This document shows positions 16,588-24,314 of a stretch of DNA of 64,000 nucleotides, in pieces. The notes under the pieces are model-generated. The model saw only the letters and a list, made by a program, of their open reading frames with translations. It did not search any database and was not told where the DNA came from. The stretch is from assembly GCF_003024195.1 (NCBI RefSeq), contig NZ_KZ679051.1:270926-334925 (forward strand), read 5' to 3'. The stretch's first letter is position 1. Each line of letters begins with the position of its first letter. The position numbers and the translations under genes were made by a program. This stretch comes from Streptomyces dioscori (lineage in GTDB: Bacteria > Actinomycetota > Actinomycetes > Streptomycetales > Streptomycetaceae).

Positions 16588-17913
16588 TCAGCCCCGCCGG
16601 CTCATCAGCCAAGGCTCGACCACGCCGAGCCCACGCACCGCCCGCTGCCACATCGGCTGGAGTCCGAAGCGGTACGCTGGCGGCTCCTCGCCCTCCTTCT
16701 CCGCGGCGACGGCCTCCTCGACGGCCACGGCCTCGGAGGCGGGCGCGTCGCCCGTGCGGATCAGCTCCTCCGCGAACGCCCCGTCGACCAGGACGGCGTC
16801 CTTGGGAGCTATCGACGTCAGCCGGGAGGCGAGGTTCACGGTCGTACCAAACACGTCACCCATGCGTGTGGTCACCGTGCCGAACGCGATGCCCACGCGC
16901 AGCTCCGGCATCGTCTCGTCGTTGGCCATCGTCTCGATGAGGCGCAGCGCGATCTCGGCGGCCACCCCCGCGTCGTCGGCCGCGTACAGCACCTCGTCGC
17001 CCAGGGTCTTGATGAGCCGTCCGCCGTGGGCGGCGACGAGGTCGGCGGCGGTGGTCTCGAAGGCCTCGACGAGTTCGCCGAGCTCCTCCTCCTCCATGCG
17101 CCGGGTGAGGCGGGTGAAGCCGACGAGGTCGGCGAAGCCGACGGCGAGGCGCCGGTCGACCATCTCCTCGTCGTCCGCGGCCTGCACGACCCGCCCGGTC
17201 GCGGCGGCGAGCTGGCGCCGCCAGACGTAGATCAGGAACTCCTCCAGCTCGGGCAGCAGCAGCTCGATGAGGGGGTACGTGACCTCGGTGCGCGTCATGC
17301 CCGGCTCGGGCGGCTCGGTGAGGCCCTCCAGGAACGAGTCGATCTGCCACTCGGCCAGCCGGGCCGTGGTCTGGCCGGTGGAACGGGCCACCTGGACCGC
17401 CATCGCCTCGCTGAGCAGTCCGGCCTCGACGAGACCGGCGAGGCGCCGCAGGGCGAGTACGTCCGCCTCGGTCAGCGCCTTGGCCTGGCCGATGTCGGCG
17501 AAGCCCATGGCCCGCCAGAAACGGGAGGCCAGCTCCATGGAGACACCGGCGCTGCGGGCCGCCTGGAAGGGGGTGTAGCGGCGCTCGGCGCCGAGGATGA
17601 GCTGTTCGAGCCGGAGCGCGAGCGGGTCGTCGTCGGACTCGGCGCCGGGCTGGTCGGTCCGGCCGTCCGGCCCGCCCGTCCGGCTGTTCTGCACGTCGGT
17701 GCGGCTGTCCCGCACGTCCGCCCGGCCGTTCTGCACGTCGGTCCGGCCGTCCTGCGCGTCCACTGGGTCCTGTTCCTCTTCCTCCACGCGCGCGTGGAGC
17801 TCGGCGCGGTCGACCCGCGCGGCCGCCGTGTCGGCGACAGACCCGGCGGCACGCCCGGGCTCCCCGTCGGAGGCGGGGTCACCCGTGCCCGAACCGCTGT
17901 CGTCGACCGTCAC
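16588..17913 (-). CDS. cya: Class III adenylate cyclase
   Basis: The 441-residue protein makes cyclic AMP. The C-terminal catalytic domain (~245-385) has both metal-binding Asp residues (VGFADLVGFT and LGDEVLY), the base-specifying Lys in IKTLGD, and the transition-state Asn/Arg in TTVNLASRL. A helical regulatory region (~95-240) precedes it. The N-terminal ~90 residues are acidic and contain four 7-residue repeats of the R-T-D-V-Q-N type. No membrane helix is seen. Position beside the propionyl-CoA carboxylase/biotin ligase genes matches the streptomycete cya, which affects germination and aerial growth. Start GTG 17913. Confidence 0.9.
   Translation of the reverse strand: MTVDDSGSGTGDPASDGEPGRAAGSVADTAAARVDRAELHARVEEEEQDPVDAQDGRTDVQNGRADVRDSRTDVQNSRTGGPDGRTDQPGAESDDDPLALRLEQLILGAERRYTPFQAARSAGVSMELASRFWRAMGFADIGQAKALTEADVLALRRLAGLVEAGLLSEAMAVQVARSTGQTTARLAEWQIDSFLEGLTEPPEPGMTRTEVTYPLIELLLPELEEFLIYVWRRQLAAATGRVVQAADDEEMVDRRLAVGFADLVGFTRLTRRMEEEELGELVEAFETTAADLVAAHGGRLIKTLGDEVLYAADDAGVAAEIALRLIETMANDETMPELRVGIAFGTVTTRMGDVFGTTVNLASRLTSIAPKDAVLVDGAFAEELIRTGDAPASEAVAVEEAVAAEKEGEEPPAYRFGLQPMWQRAVRGLGVVEPWLMSRRG
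17681..17764 (-). repeat. 4 x 21-bp in-frame tandem repeat in the cyclase gene
   Basis: Four 21-bp units (17681, 17702, 17723, 17744) of the form CGGCNGTNCTGCACGTCGGTN encode four 7-residue repeats near residues 50-78 of the cyclase. The units differ at a few positions, so the array is not brand new. Confidence 0.85.
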
Positions 17914-18166
17914 GCCTGCTGCCCTTCCGATCTGCCGCGGTCAGGTATCGACCGGCCTCAACTCTACGGCAGGTGTGCTCTGGCTCACTCCCGACTGCCG
18001 AGGCCGGACGGCTCCTGACCCACTCCGTCCCCGTACGTCCGGCGGACCGCTCCGGCCCGCTCCCTGTCGTACGGCCCGTCCGCGCCCCTTGCTCACCACC
18101 GGCACGAACAGGCACGCCACGCGGGGAACGCACGGAACGCCCCGCGTACCCCGCTGGGCGCGTACG

Positions 18167-19093
18167 TCACTCGCTTCCCGGGGATCCCGCCGATCCCGCC
18201 GGGCGCAGGTGCACGATGTCCCCGGCGCCCACGGGCTGCTGCACGCCTTCCGCGGTGGCCAGCACCAGCCGTCCGTCACCGTCGAGGGCGACCGCCTCGC
18301 CGGTGATCGAGGTGTTCCCGGGCAGTTCGGCCCGTACCTCCCGGCCGAGCGTCGCGCAGCCGGCGGCATAGGTGTCCTGGAGACCGGACGCGGCGGGGTC
18401 GCCTCCCACACTCCGCCATTTCTCGAACCACTGTTCGAGCGAGCGCAGGACGGTCCGCAGGATGGTGTCCCGGTCGGTGGTCGCCGCTCCCGCGAGGGCG
18501 AGCGATCCGGCGCCCGGTACGGGCAGCTCGTCGGCGCGGAGCGTGACGTTGATGCCGATGCCGACGACGACCGCGTCGTCCCCGGCGCGTTCGGCGAGGA
18601 TGCCGCCGACCTTGCGTTCCGCGCCCTCGACCGTCACCAGCAGGTCGTTGGGCCACTTCAGCGCCGTGTCCACGCCGGCCGACCGCGAGAGCCCCGTCGC
18701 CATCGCGACCCCGGCGAGCAGCGGCAGCCAGCCCCACCGCTCGACGGGGACGCCGGTGGGCTTCAGCAGGACGGAGAAGAAGAGGCCCGAGCGGGCGGGC
18801 GCCGTCCACCGCCGGTCCAGGCGCCCGCGCCCGGCGTCCTGCTCCTCGGCGATCAGGACCGTGCCCTCCGCCGCCTTGCCTTCGGCGGCGAGGGCGACGA
18901 GGTCGGAGTTGGTGGAGCCGGTACGGGCGACCACCCGCACGTCGGACCAGAGCCCTCCACGCCCTCCGTCACGCCCCCCGTCGCGCACGAGCGCGCGGCG
19001 CAGCGCCACGGCGTTGAGCGGCGGACGGTCCAGGTCGGACCACGGGTTGCTGTGCGCGTCGCTGTTCGCGTCTGAGTCATCTCGCGGCGTCAT
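18167..19093 (-). CDS. birA: Biotin-[acetyl-CoA carboxylase] ligase
   Basis: The 308-residue enzyme activates biotin with ATP and attaches it to the carboxylase Lys. It shows the biotin-binding segment ARTGSTNSDL, the signature GRGRLDRRW, LKWPNDLLV, KVGGIL and GIGINV. There is no N-terminal helix-turn-helix, so it is a monofunctional ligase and not a repressor. It is divergent from pccB and close to accA2, whose product carries the AMKM biotin site, a clear functional link. Start ATG 19093. Confidence 0.94.
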   Translation of the reverse strand: MTPRDDSDANSDAHSNPWSDLDRPPLNAVALRRALVRDGGRDGGRGGLWSDVRVVARTGSTNSDLVALAAEGKAAEGTVLIAEEQDAGRGRLDRRWTAPARSGLFFSVLLKPTGVPVERWGWLPLLAGVAMATGLSRSAGVDTALKWPNDLLVTVEGAERKVGGILAERAGDDAVVVGIGINVTLRADELPVPGAGSLALAGAATTDRDTILRTVLRSLEQWFEKWRSVGGDPAASGLQDTYAAGCATLGREVRAELPGNTSITGEAVALDGDGRLVLATAEGVQQPVGAGDIVHLRPAGSAGSPGSE

Positions 19094-19246
19094 GCAACCC
19101 ACCCTAGGTGTGGTAAACGCCGCACTGCCGAACGGTAGGCACGCCACTACGCTACGGATGAGTAGCCAATCCCCCATCTGAGCCCGATCCCCTTCTGAGC
19201 ACCTCACCCTCACGTCCCCACTGAGCAGGCAGGGAGCCGCATCCCG

Positions 19247-20845
19247 ATGTCCGAGCCGGAACAGCAGCATGAGATCGACATCCACACCACCGCGGGCAAG
19301 CTCGCGGATCTGCGGCGCCGCATCGACGAGGCGACGCACGCCGGCTCGGCACGCGCCGTCGAAAAGCAGCACGCCAAAGGCAAGTTGACGGCCCGTGAGC
19401 GGATCGAGCTGCTGATGGACGAGGACTCCTTCGTCGAGTTCGACGAGTTCGCGCAGCACCGCTCGACGGACTTCGGGCTGGAGGACAACCGCCCGTACGG
19501 GGACGGGGTGGTGACCGGTTACGGCACGGTGGACGGCCGTCCGGTGGCCGTGTTCTCGCAGGACTTCACGGTCTTCGGCGGCGCCCTCGGCGAGGTCTTC
19601 GGCCAGAAGATCATGAAGGCGATGGACTTCGCGCTGAAGACCGGCTGTCCGGTCATCGGCATCAACGACTCCGGCGGCGCCCGCATCCAGGAGGGCGTGG
19701 CGGCGCTCGGCATGTACGGCGAGATCTTCCGCCGCAACACCCACGCCTCCGGAGTGATCCCGCAGATCAGCCTGGTCGTCGGCCCGTGCGCGGGCGGCGC
19801 GGTCTACTCCCCCGCCATCACCGACTTCACGGTCATGGTCGACCAGACCTCGCACATGTTCATCACCGGCCCCGACGTCATCAAGACGGTCACCGGCGAG
19901 GACGTCGGCTTCGAGGAGCTGGGCGGCGCGCGCACCCACAACGCGGTCTCCGGCGTGGCCCATCACATGGCGGGCGACGAGAAGGACGCGATCGAGTACG
20001 TCAAGTCGCTGCTGTCGTACCTGCCGTCGAACAACCTCAGCGAGCCGCCCGCCTTCCCCGAGGAGGCGGACCTGACGACGACGGACGAGGACCGCGAGCT
20101 CGACACGCTGATCCCGGACAGCGCGAACCAGCCGTACGACATGCACACGGTGATCGAACACGTCCTGGACGACGCCGAGTTCTTCGAGACGCAGCCGCTG
20201 TTCGCGCCGAACATCCTCACCGGATTCGGCCGCGTCGAGGGGCAGCCGGTGGGCATCGTCGCCAACCAGCCCATGCAGTTCGCGGGCTGTCTGGACATCG
20301 ACGCGAGCGAGAAGGCGGCCCGCTTCGTGCGCACCTGCGACGCCTTCAACGTCCCCGTGCTCACCTTCGTGGACGTCCCCGGCTTCCTCCCGGGCGTCGA
20401 CCAGGAGCACACGGGCATCATCCGCCGCGGCGCCAAACTGATCTACGCGTACGCCGAGGCCACCGTCCCCCTGATCACGGTGATCACCCGCAAGGCCTTC
20501 GGCGGCGCCTACGACGTCATGGGCTCCAAGCACCTGGGCGCGGACCTCAACCTGGCCTGGCCGACGGCCCAGATCGCCGTGATGGGCGCGCAGGGAGCGG
20601 TGAACATCCTGCACCGGCGCGCCATCGCGGCCACCCCCGCCGACGAGCAGGAAGCCACCCGGGCCCGGCTGATCCAGGAGTACGAGGACGCGCTCCTCAA
20701 CCCCTACACGGCGGCCGAGCGCGGCTACATCGACGCGGTGGTCCTGCCCTCCGACACCCGCGCCCACGTCGTACGCGGCCTGCGGGCCCTGCGCACCAAG
20801 CGGGAGTCCCTGCCACCGAAGAAGCACGGCAACATCCCCCTCTAG
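19247..20845 (+). CDS. pccB: Propionyl-CoA carboxylase beta (carboxyltransferase) subunit
   Basis: The 532-residue subunit moves CO2 from carboxybiotin to propionyl-CoA to give methylmalonyl-CoA, a polyketide and fatty acid precursor. Both oxyanion-forming glycine pairs are present (SGGARIQEGV and the FGGAYDVMG segment). Asp423 in GGAYDVMGS is the residue that selects propionyl-CoA in Streptomyces PccB, where acetyl-accepting paralogues have a hydrophobic residue. The sequence closely follows what I recall of S. coelicolor PccB. It is in an operon with the epsilon subunit 33 bp downstream. Confidence 0.96.
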   Translation: MSEPEQQHEIDIHTTAGKLADLRRRIDEATHAGSARAVEKQHAKGKLTARERIELLMDEDSFVEFDEFAQHRSTDFGLEDNRPYGDGVVTGYGTVDGRPVAVFSQDFTVFGGALGEVFGQKIMKAMDFALKTGCPVIGINDSGGARIQEGVAALGMYGEIFRRNTHASGVIPQISLVVGPCAGGAVYSPAITDFTVMVDQTSHMFITGPDVIKTVTGEDVGFEELGGARTHNAVSGVAHHMAGDEKDAIEYVKSLLSYLPSNNLSEPPAFPEEADLTTTDEDRELDTLIPDSANQPYDMHTVIEHVLDDAEFFETQPLFAPNILTGFGRVEGQPVGIVANQPMQFAGCLDIDASEKAARFVRTCDAFNVPVLTFVDVPGFLPGVDQEHTGIIRRGAKLIYAYAEATVPLITVITRKAFGGAYDVMGSKHLGADLNLAWPTAQIAVMGAQGAVNILHRRAIAATPADEQEATRARLIQEYEDALLNPYTAAERGYIDAVVLPSDTRAHVVRGLRALRTKRESLPPKKHGNIPL

Positions 20846-20878
20846 CCAGCACGCCGGTCGTCGAGAACGGGAGCGGTC

Positions 20879-21088
20879 ATGAACATCAAGGTCGTACGGG
20901 GCAACCCGACCCCCGAGGAGCTGGCCGCCGCCCTGGCAGTGGTCAGAGCCCGCGCCGCGGCGGCGGAGACACCCCCGCCCGGCGCGGCACGGCACAGGGA
21001 CGCCTGGTCGGACCCGTCCCGCCTGGCCCAGACCCGCCTGCCGTCCCCGGGCCCCCGGTCCTGGTCCCACACCTTCTGGCCCCGCTGA
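20879..21088 (+). CDS. pccE: Acyl-CoA carboxylase epsilon subunit
   Basis: The 69-residue protein MNIKVVRGNPTPEELAAALA with a C-terminal WSHTFWPR matches the small epsilon subunits of actinobacterial acyl-CoA carboxylases. These stabilise the alpha-beta complex. It is placed directly after pccB in the same transcript, with GGGAG upstream of ATG 20879. The middle segment is Pro/Arg-rich and probably disordered. Confidence 0.92.
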   Translation: MNIKVVRGNPTPEELAAALAVVRARAAAAETPPPGAARHRDAWSDPSRLAQTRLPSPGPRSWSHTFWPR

Positions 21089-21119
21089 CCCCCTGATCGG
21101 GCCCCTCCGGGGCCCGTAA

Positions 21120-21139
21120 GGGGCGCGGGGAACTGCGCG
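21120..21139 (+). repeat. Dispersed GC-core repeat
   Basis: One exact 20-bp core followed by ACCAGCCACGACGCACCCGCAG-type trailer lies 31 bp after the pccE stop, in the convergent gap before the SGNH hydrolase. Confidence 0.85.
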
Positions 21140-21161
21140 ACCAGCCACGACGCACCCGCAG

Positions 21162-22325
21162 TCAAAGAAGCACCCCCACGGCTTCGGCCATCACCTCGTA
21201 CCCGAGATCATTCGGGTGCAGGTGATCGCCGAAGTCGTAAGCACCCCGAAGCCGTTCGGACGCGACGGGATCGGCGAGCGCCCGATGGAGATCGACCACG
21301 CCGTCGTACTCCCCCGAGCAACGAACCCACTCGTTGAACTCGTGACTCACCTTCGCGGCCCGCTCCCCCCAGTGATCGGACCCCCCGAAGGGCAACAGCG
21401 TCGCCCCGACCGCCCGCACCCCCCGACCCCGCACCTGCCGTATCAACTCCCGGTGCCCCGCGATGAGTTCATCCACCTCGACACGCGGCGCGGGCCGGTA
21501 CGTGGGCTCCGCCGCCCCCTCACTGAACCCGATGTCGTTGAGCCCGAGCAGCACCACGAGGGTGTCGACGCCGGCCAGGGAGAGCACGTCCCGTTCCAGC
21601 CGGTGGACGCCCTTCTCCCCGTACCAGGCGGAGTCGTTGAGCAGCAGGTTCCCGCCGATACCGGCGTTGAGCACGGGCCGTCCGGTGCGCGCGGCGAGGG
21701 CGTCGGACCATCGGCGGTTCGCGCCGGGCGTGGACCCGAACCCGTCGGTGATCGAGTCGCCGAAGAGCGCCACGCCGTCCGTGCGCCCGGCGGAGACGTC
21801 GACCGCGGTCAGGAAGTACCAGGACTCGGTGGTCTCGTCGAAGCCCGCGCCCCCGGTGTCCGCCAGGAGGTCGCCCGCACCCCGGTAGCTGGTCGTGAAG
21901 GCCTGCGCGTGGAAGGTGGCGGGGCCGGTGACGGCGTCGAGGTGCAGGGTGACGGTCACGGACTCCCCGGCCGCCACGGCGAACTCGGCCGCGTCGCCGA
22001 CGGTCTCCCCGCGCGCCGGGATCTCGACGGACGCGGCCCCGCCGAAGGTGAGCCGCACGGGCTCGGCCCGCACGGCGGCACCGGCGCCAGCGCCGGCAGC
22101 GGCATCTACTCCGGCGCCGAGGGCCGTACGCGCGAGGGTCGCGCCCGCGATCCGCAGCGGCGAGGTCCCGTACGCGTTCGAGAGGCGGATGCGGACGCGG
22201 TCGCCGCCCGCGGTCAGGCGGACGACCTGCCGCAGGGACTGGCGCCAGAAGCCCTCCTGGGACCAGTTGGGGGTGAAGCCGGTGCTGGGCGACTGCGGAG
22301 AAGCGGTCCAGGCGGTGGTGAACAC
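21162..22325 (-). CDS. SGNH/GDSL-family hydrolase
   Basis: The 387-residue esterase/lipase-type enzyme starts at GTG 22325 with GGAGG 8 nt upstream. The N-terminal ~170 residues form a beta-rich domain. The SGNH domain has block I FGDSITDGFG (nucleophile Ser), block II GGNLLL (Gly), block III LLGLNDIGF (Asn) and block V DHLHPNDLGY (Asp, His). All catalytic positions are kept. No signal peptide is evident, so it may act in the cytoplasm or leave by another route. Polysaccharide deacetylase-type or esterase activity is likely; the substrate is unknown. Confidence 0.9.
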   Translation of the reverse strand: MFTTAWTASPQSPSTGFTPNWSQEGFWRQSLRQVVRLTAGGDRVRIRLSNAYGTSPLRIAGATLARTALGAGVDAAAGAGAGAAVRAEPVRLTFGGAASVEIPARGETVGDAAEFAVAAGESVTVTLHLDAVTGPATFHAQAFTTSYRGAGDLLADTGGAGFDETTESWYFLTAVDVSAGRTDGVALFGDSITDGFGSTPGANRRWSDALAARTGRPVLNAGIGGNLLLNDSAWYGEKGVHRLERDVLSLAGVDTLVVLLGLNDIGFSEGAAEPTYRPAPRVEVDELIAGHRELIRQVRGRGVRAVGATLLPFGGSDHWGERAAKVSHEFNEWVRCSGEYDGVVDLHRALADPVASERLRGAYDFGDHLHPNDLGYEVMAEAVGVLL

Positions 22326-22354
22326 AGCGGTTCCCTCCAGTTCCTCAGGGGCGT

Positions 22355-22380
22355 ACTAATGGGATTCGAGTCCCCTTAGT
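22355..22380. promoter_or_regulatory. 26-bp inverted repeat upstream of the SGNH hydrolase gene
   Basis: ACTAATGGGA and TCCCCTTAGT are complementary at 9 of 10 positions with a 6-bp spacer. It lies 30 bp upstream of the GTG start, where an operator would be expected. It also could fold in RNA. The binding protein is unknown. Confidence 0.5.
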
Positions 22381-22442
22381 GATGCCGGGAACGGTAGCAG
22401 GAAGCGAGCATCTAATGGAACCAGCGACCCTTTTACTCAAGA

Positions 22443-22458
22443 TGAGTACGCGTACTCA
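22443..22458. promoter_or_regulatory. Perfect 16-bp palindrome TGAGTACGCGTACTCA
   Basis: The sequence is self-complementary over all 16 bp and sits 36 bp upstream of the small membrane protein gene, the position of a promoter or operator. No second full copy is seen in the window. Confidence 0.6.
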
Positions 22459-22494
22459 GGCGTCCGGAGCCGTGCCGGAGTCACGATCGGAGAC

Positions 22495-22623
22495 ATGCTG
22501 TGGTCCGACCCGGAGAACGAGCCGCCGAAGGAGCTGCGCGACATGCAGGACATGTTGCGGCGGCTCGGCGTCCTCATGGCGCTTGCCGTGGTGTTCGCGA
22601 TGATCATCCTCGGCCTCATGTGA
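22495..22623 (+). CDS. 42-residue single-pass membrane protein
   Basis: A short gene with product MLWSDPENEPPKELRDMQDM followed by RRLGVLMALAVVFAMIILGLM, which ends inside a predicted transmembrane helix. Codon use fits the genome. GGAG is only 2 nt before the first ATG; AAGGAG stands 9 nt before a downstream in-frame ATG, so translation may begin at 22546 instead. It lies between a 16-bp palindrome and maf, read in the same direction as maf. It resembles small conserved streptomycete proteins next to maf. Function unknown. Confidence 0.65.
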   Translation: MLWSDPENEPPKELRDMQDMLRRLGVLMALAVVFAMIILGLM

Positions 22624-22689
22624 GACCGGCCCGACCGGCAGTCCGGCCTCCGGCAAAACCGGCCGGCAGCGGCTCGCTACGCTGACCGC

Positions 22690-23310
22690 ATGACTGATCA
22701 GCCACGCCGCAGGCTCGTTCTCGCCTCCCAGTCCCCCGCCCGGCTCGGACTGCTGCGGCAGGCCGGACTCGACCCCGAGGTCGTCGTCAGCGGGTTCGAC
22801 GAGGACGCCGTGACCGCCCCGACCCCCGCCGAACTGGCGCTCGCCCTCGCCGAGGCGAAGGCGTCCGTGGTCGCCGCACGGCCCGAGGTCGCCGGCGCCC
22901 TGGTGATCGGCTGCGACTCGGTGCTCGAACTGGACGGCGTGGCGTACGGCAAGCCGGTCGACGCCGAGGAGGCGACCGCGCGCTGGAAGTCGATGCGCGG
23001 CCGGGCGGGCATCCTGCAGACCGGCCACTGCGTGTGGGACACACAGGCCGGCCGGCACACCTCGGGGGTCGCGTCCACCGTCGTCCGCTTCGGCGAGCCG
23101 ACCGACGCCGAGATCGCCGCGTACGTCGCCACGGGCGAGCCGCTGCACGTCGCAGGGGCGTTCACACTGGACGGCCGCTCGGCCCCCTTCGTCGACGGCA
23201 TCGACGGCGACCACGGCAACGTCATCGGGCTCTCGCTGCCGCTGGTACGCCGCCTGCTGGCCGAACTGGGCGTCGGCATCACCGACTTGTGGACCCCGCG
23301 CGAGCACTAG
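22690..23310 (+). CDS. maf: Maf-family nucleotide pyrophosphatase
   Basis: The 206-residue protein has LASQSPARLGLL at the N-terminus (phosphate-binding), the GCDSVLELDG segment and FTLDGRSAPFVDGIDGDHGNVIGLSLPL at the end, all characteristic of Maf/YhdE. These enzymes hydrolyse non-canonical or excess nucleoside triphosphates to monophosphates. Start ATG 22690. It is probably co-transcribed with the small membrane protein 66 bp upstream. Confidence 0.93.
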   Translation: MTDQPRRRLVLASQSPARLGLLRQAGLDPEVVVSGFDEDAVTAPTPAELALALAEAKASVVAARPEVAGALVIGCDSVLELDGVAYGKPVDAEEATARWKSMRGRAGILQTGHCVWDTQAGRHTSGVASTVVRFGEPTDAEIAAYVATGEPLHVAGAFTLDGRSAPFVDGIDGDHGNVIGLSLPLVRRLLAELGVGITDLWTPREH

Positions 23311-23390
23311 GGCCCACCGAGCCGATCGGGAGCGGCGGGCCCAGCGGGCCGGGGTCGGAGGCGGTTCAGGGGCGCTTCAGGAAACGCGGT

Positions 23391-23942
23391 TCAGGAGACG
23401 GAGGGCGCCGGGGGCGGAGGCAGCACACCGTCCCCGGAGCCCCCGGCACTCCCGGAACCGCCGACGCTCCCGGGGCCGCCGGGACTCCCCGGGCCCGCGT
23501 CCGGTCCGGCGTCCGGCCCCGCGTCCGGCTTCGCGTCGGACCTCGTGGCCTCCAGCCGGTCGTACGTCATGAAGATGAGCACGATCAGGCCGAGCACGAC
23601 CATCGTGAACGCGAACGCGCCCCAGCCCACCAGGCCGACCGCGAACGCGCCGAGCAGGGCGTGCACCACCGCCGCGCTGATCAGCAGGATGCGGCCGAGG
23701 CCCGCGGGCGCGCGGTCGCGCAGGCCGACGCGCAGCGCGGTGAAGCCGCAGAGCGCGAAGTAGAGGCCGAAGACGAGCCCGGCGACCTTCGACGACGTGG
23801 ACATCACGTCAGGGTCGAGCCCCGCGAGGGACATGTCCTGCCGGTCGACGACGACCCCCATGAACCAGTTGACCCACGCGATGCCCACCGCCTCCACGAA
23901 GAGCACGATCGCGGTCACGAATGCCACCGGTCTGCGGATCAC
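23391..23942 (-). CDS. Four-helix integral membrane protein of unknown function
   Basis: The 183-residue protein has hydrophobic helices near residues 5-27, 45-67, 80-102 and 108-130. The tail is Pro/Gly/Ser-rich with a DAGPDAGPDAGP repeat followed by GSGSAGGSGDG. It starts at ATG 23942 and ends 80 bp from the convergent maf gene. No enzymatic motif is visible; I recognise only a conserved actinobacterial membrane protein. Confidence 0.75.
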   Translation of the reverse strand: MIRRPVAFVTAIVLFVEAVGIAWVNWFMGVVVDRQDMSLAGLDPDVMSTSSKVAGLVFGLYFALCGFTALRVGLRDRAPAGLGRILLISAAVVHALLGAFAVGLVGWGAFAFTMVVLGLIVLIFMTYDRLEATRSDAKPDAGPDAGPDAGPGSPGGPGSVGGSGSAGGSGDGVLPPPPAPSVS

Positions 23943-24314
23943 CGGGCCCCACCCACTTTCGACTTCCGCCCGAGCAGGGCCCTGTTACCTCAAGTATCCG
24001 TACGCCAGCGAGCACGCTACTAACGAGTAAACCCAGGGACAAGGGATCTGCGGAGGGCAAAGAATCGTTGGGCCATTCGTAGGGTCTCCACAAAGAAACC
24101 GAGTGGCGCGCAGCACGGACTCACAGAGACCTTGGCCACACCGGAGAGCTAGGGTTCAAGGCAAGCCCCCTGCGTACCGAGGTAGGGCAAGGGAAATCGC
24201 GGGCGAGCAGGCCTTGTATCACGCTCCGTGTGGGCAAGCTCACCATCGGGGACGGGTCGAAACGACGTGTCGGCAGTCCCTAAACTCGGCTTGTTTCAAG
24301 GAGAGGGAGCCAAC
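23943..24314. other. 372-bp divergent intergenic region before accA2
   Basis: This gap separates the start of the membrane protein (minus) from the GTG of accA2 (plus). It has lower G+C content than its surroundings and holds two TAGGGT hexamers (24080-24085 and 24150-24155) that could be -10 boxes for accA2. I found no convincing -35 partner at the right spacing and no gene. Confidence 0.4.

Noticed and set aside
18167..21148. A 993-codon minus-strand frame over pccB and birA
   Set aside because: Only the last ~308 codons, from ATG 19093, encode a real protein (biotin ligase). The rest is the antisense shadow of pccB.
24080..24155. Two TAGGGT hexamers as defined accA2 promoters
   Set aside because: No -35 sequence lies at 16-19 bp from either; they are only noted as possible -10 boxes.
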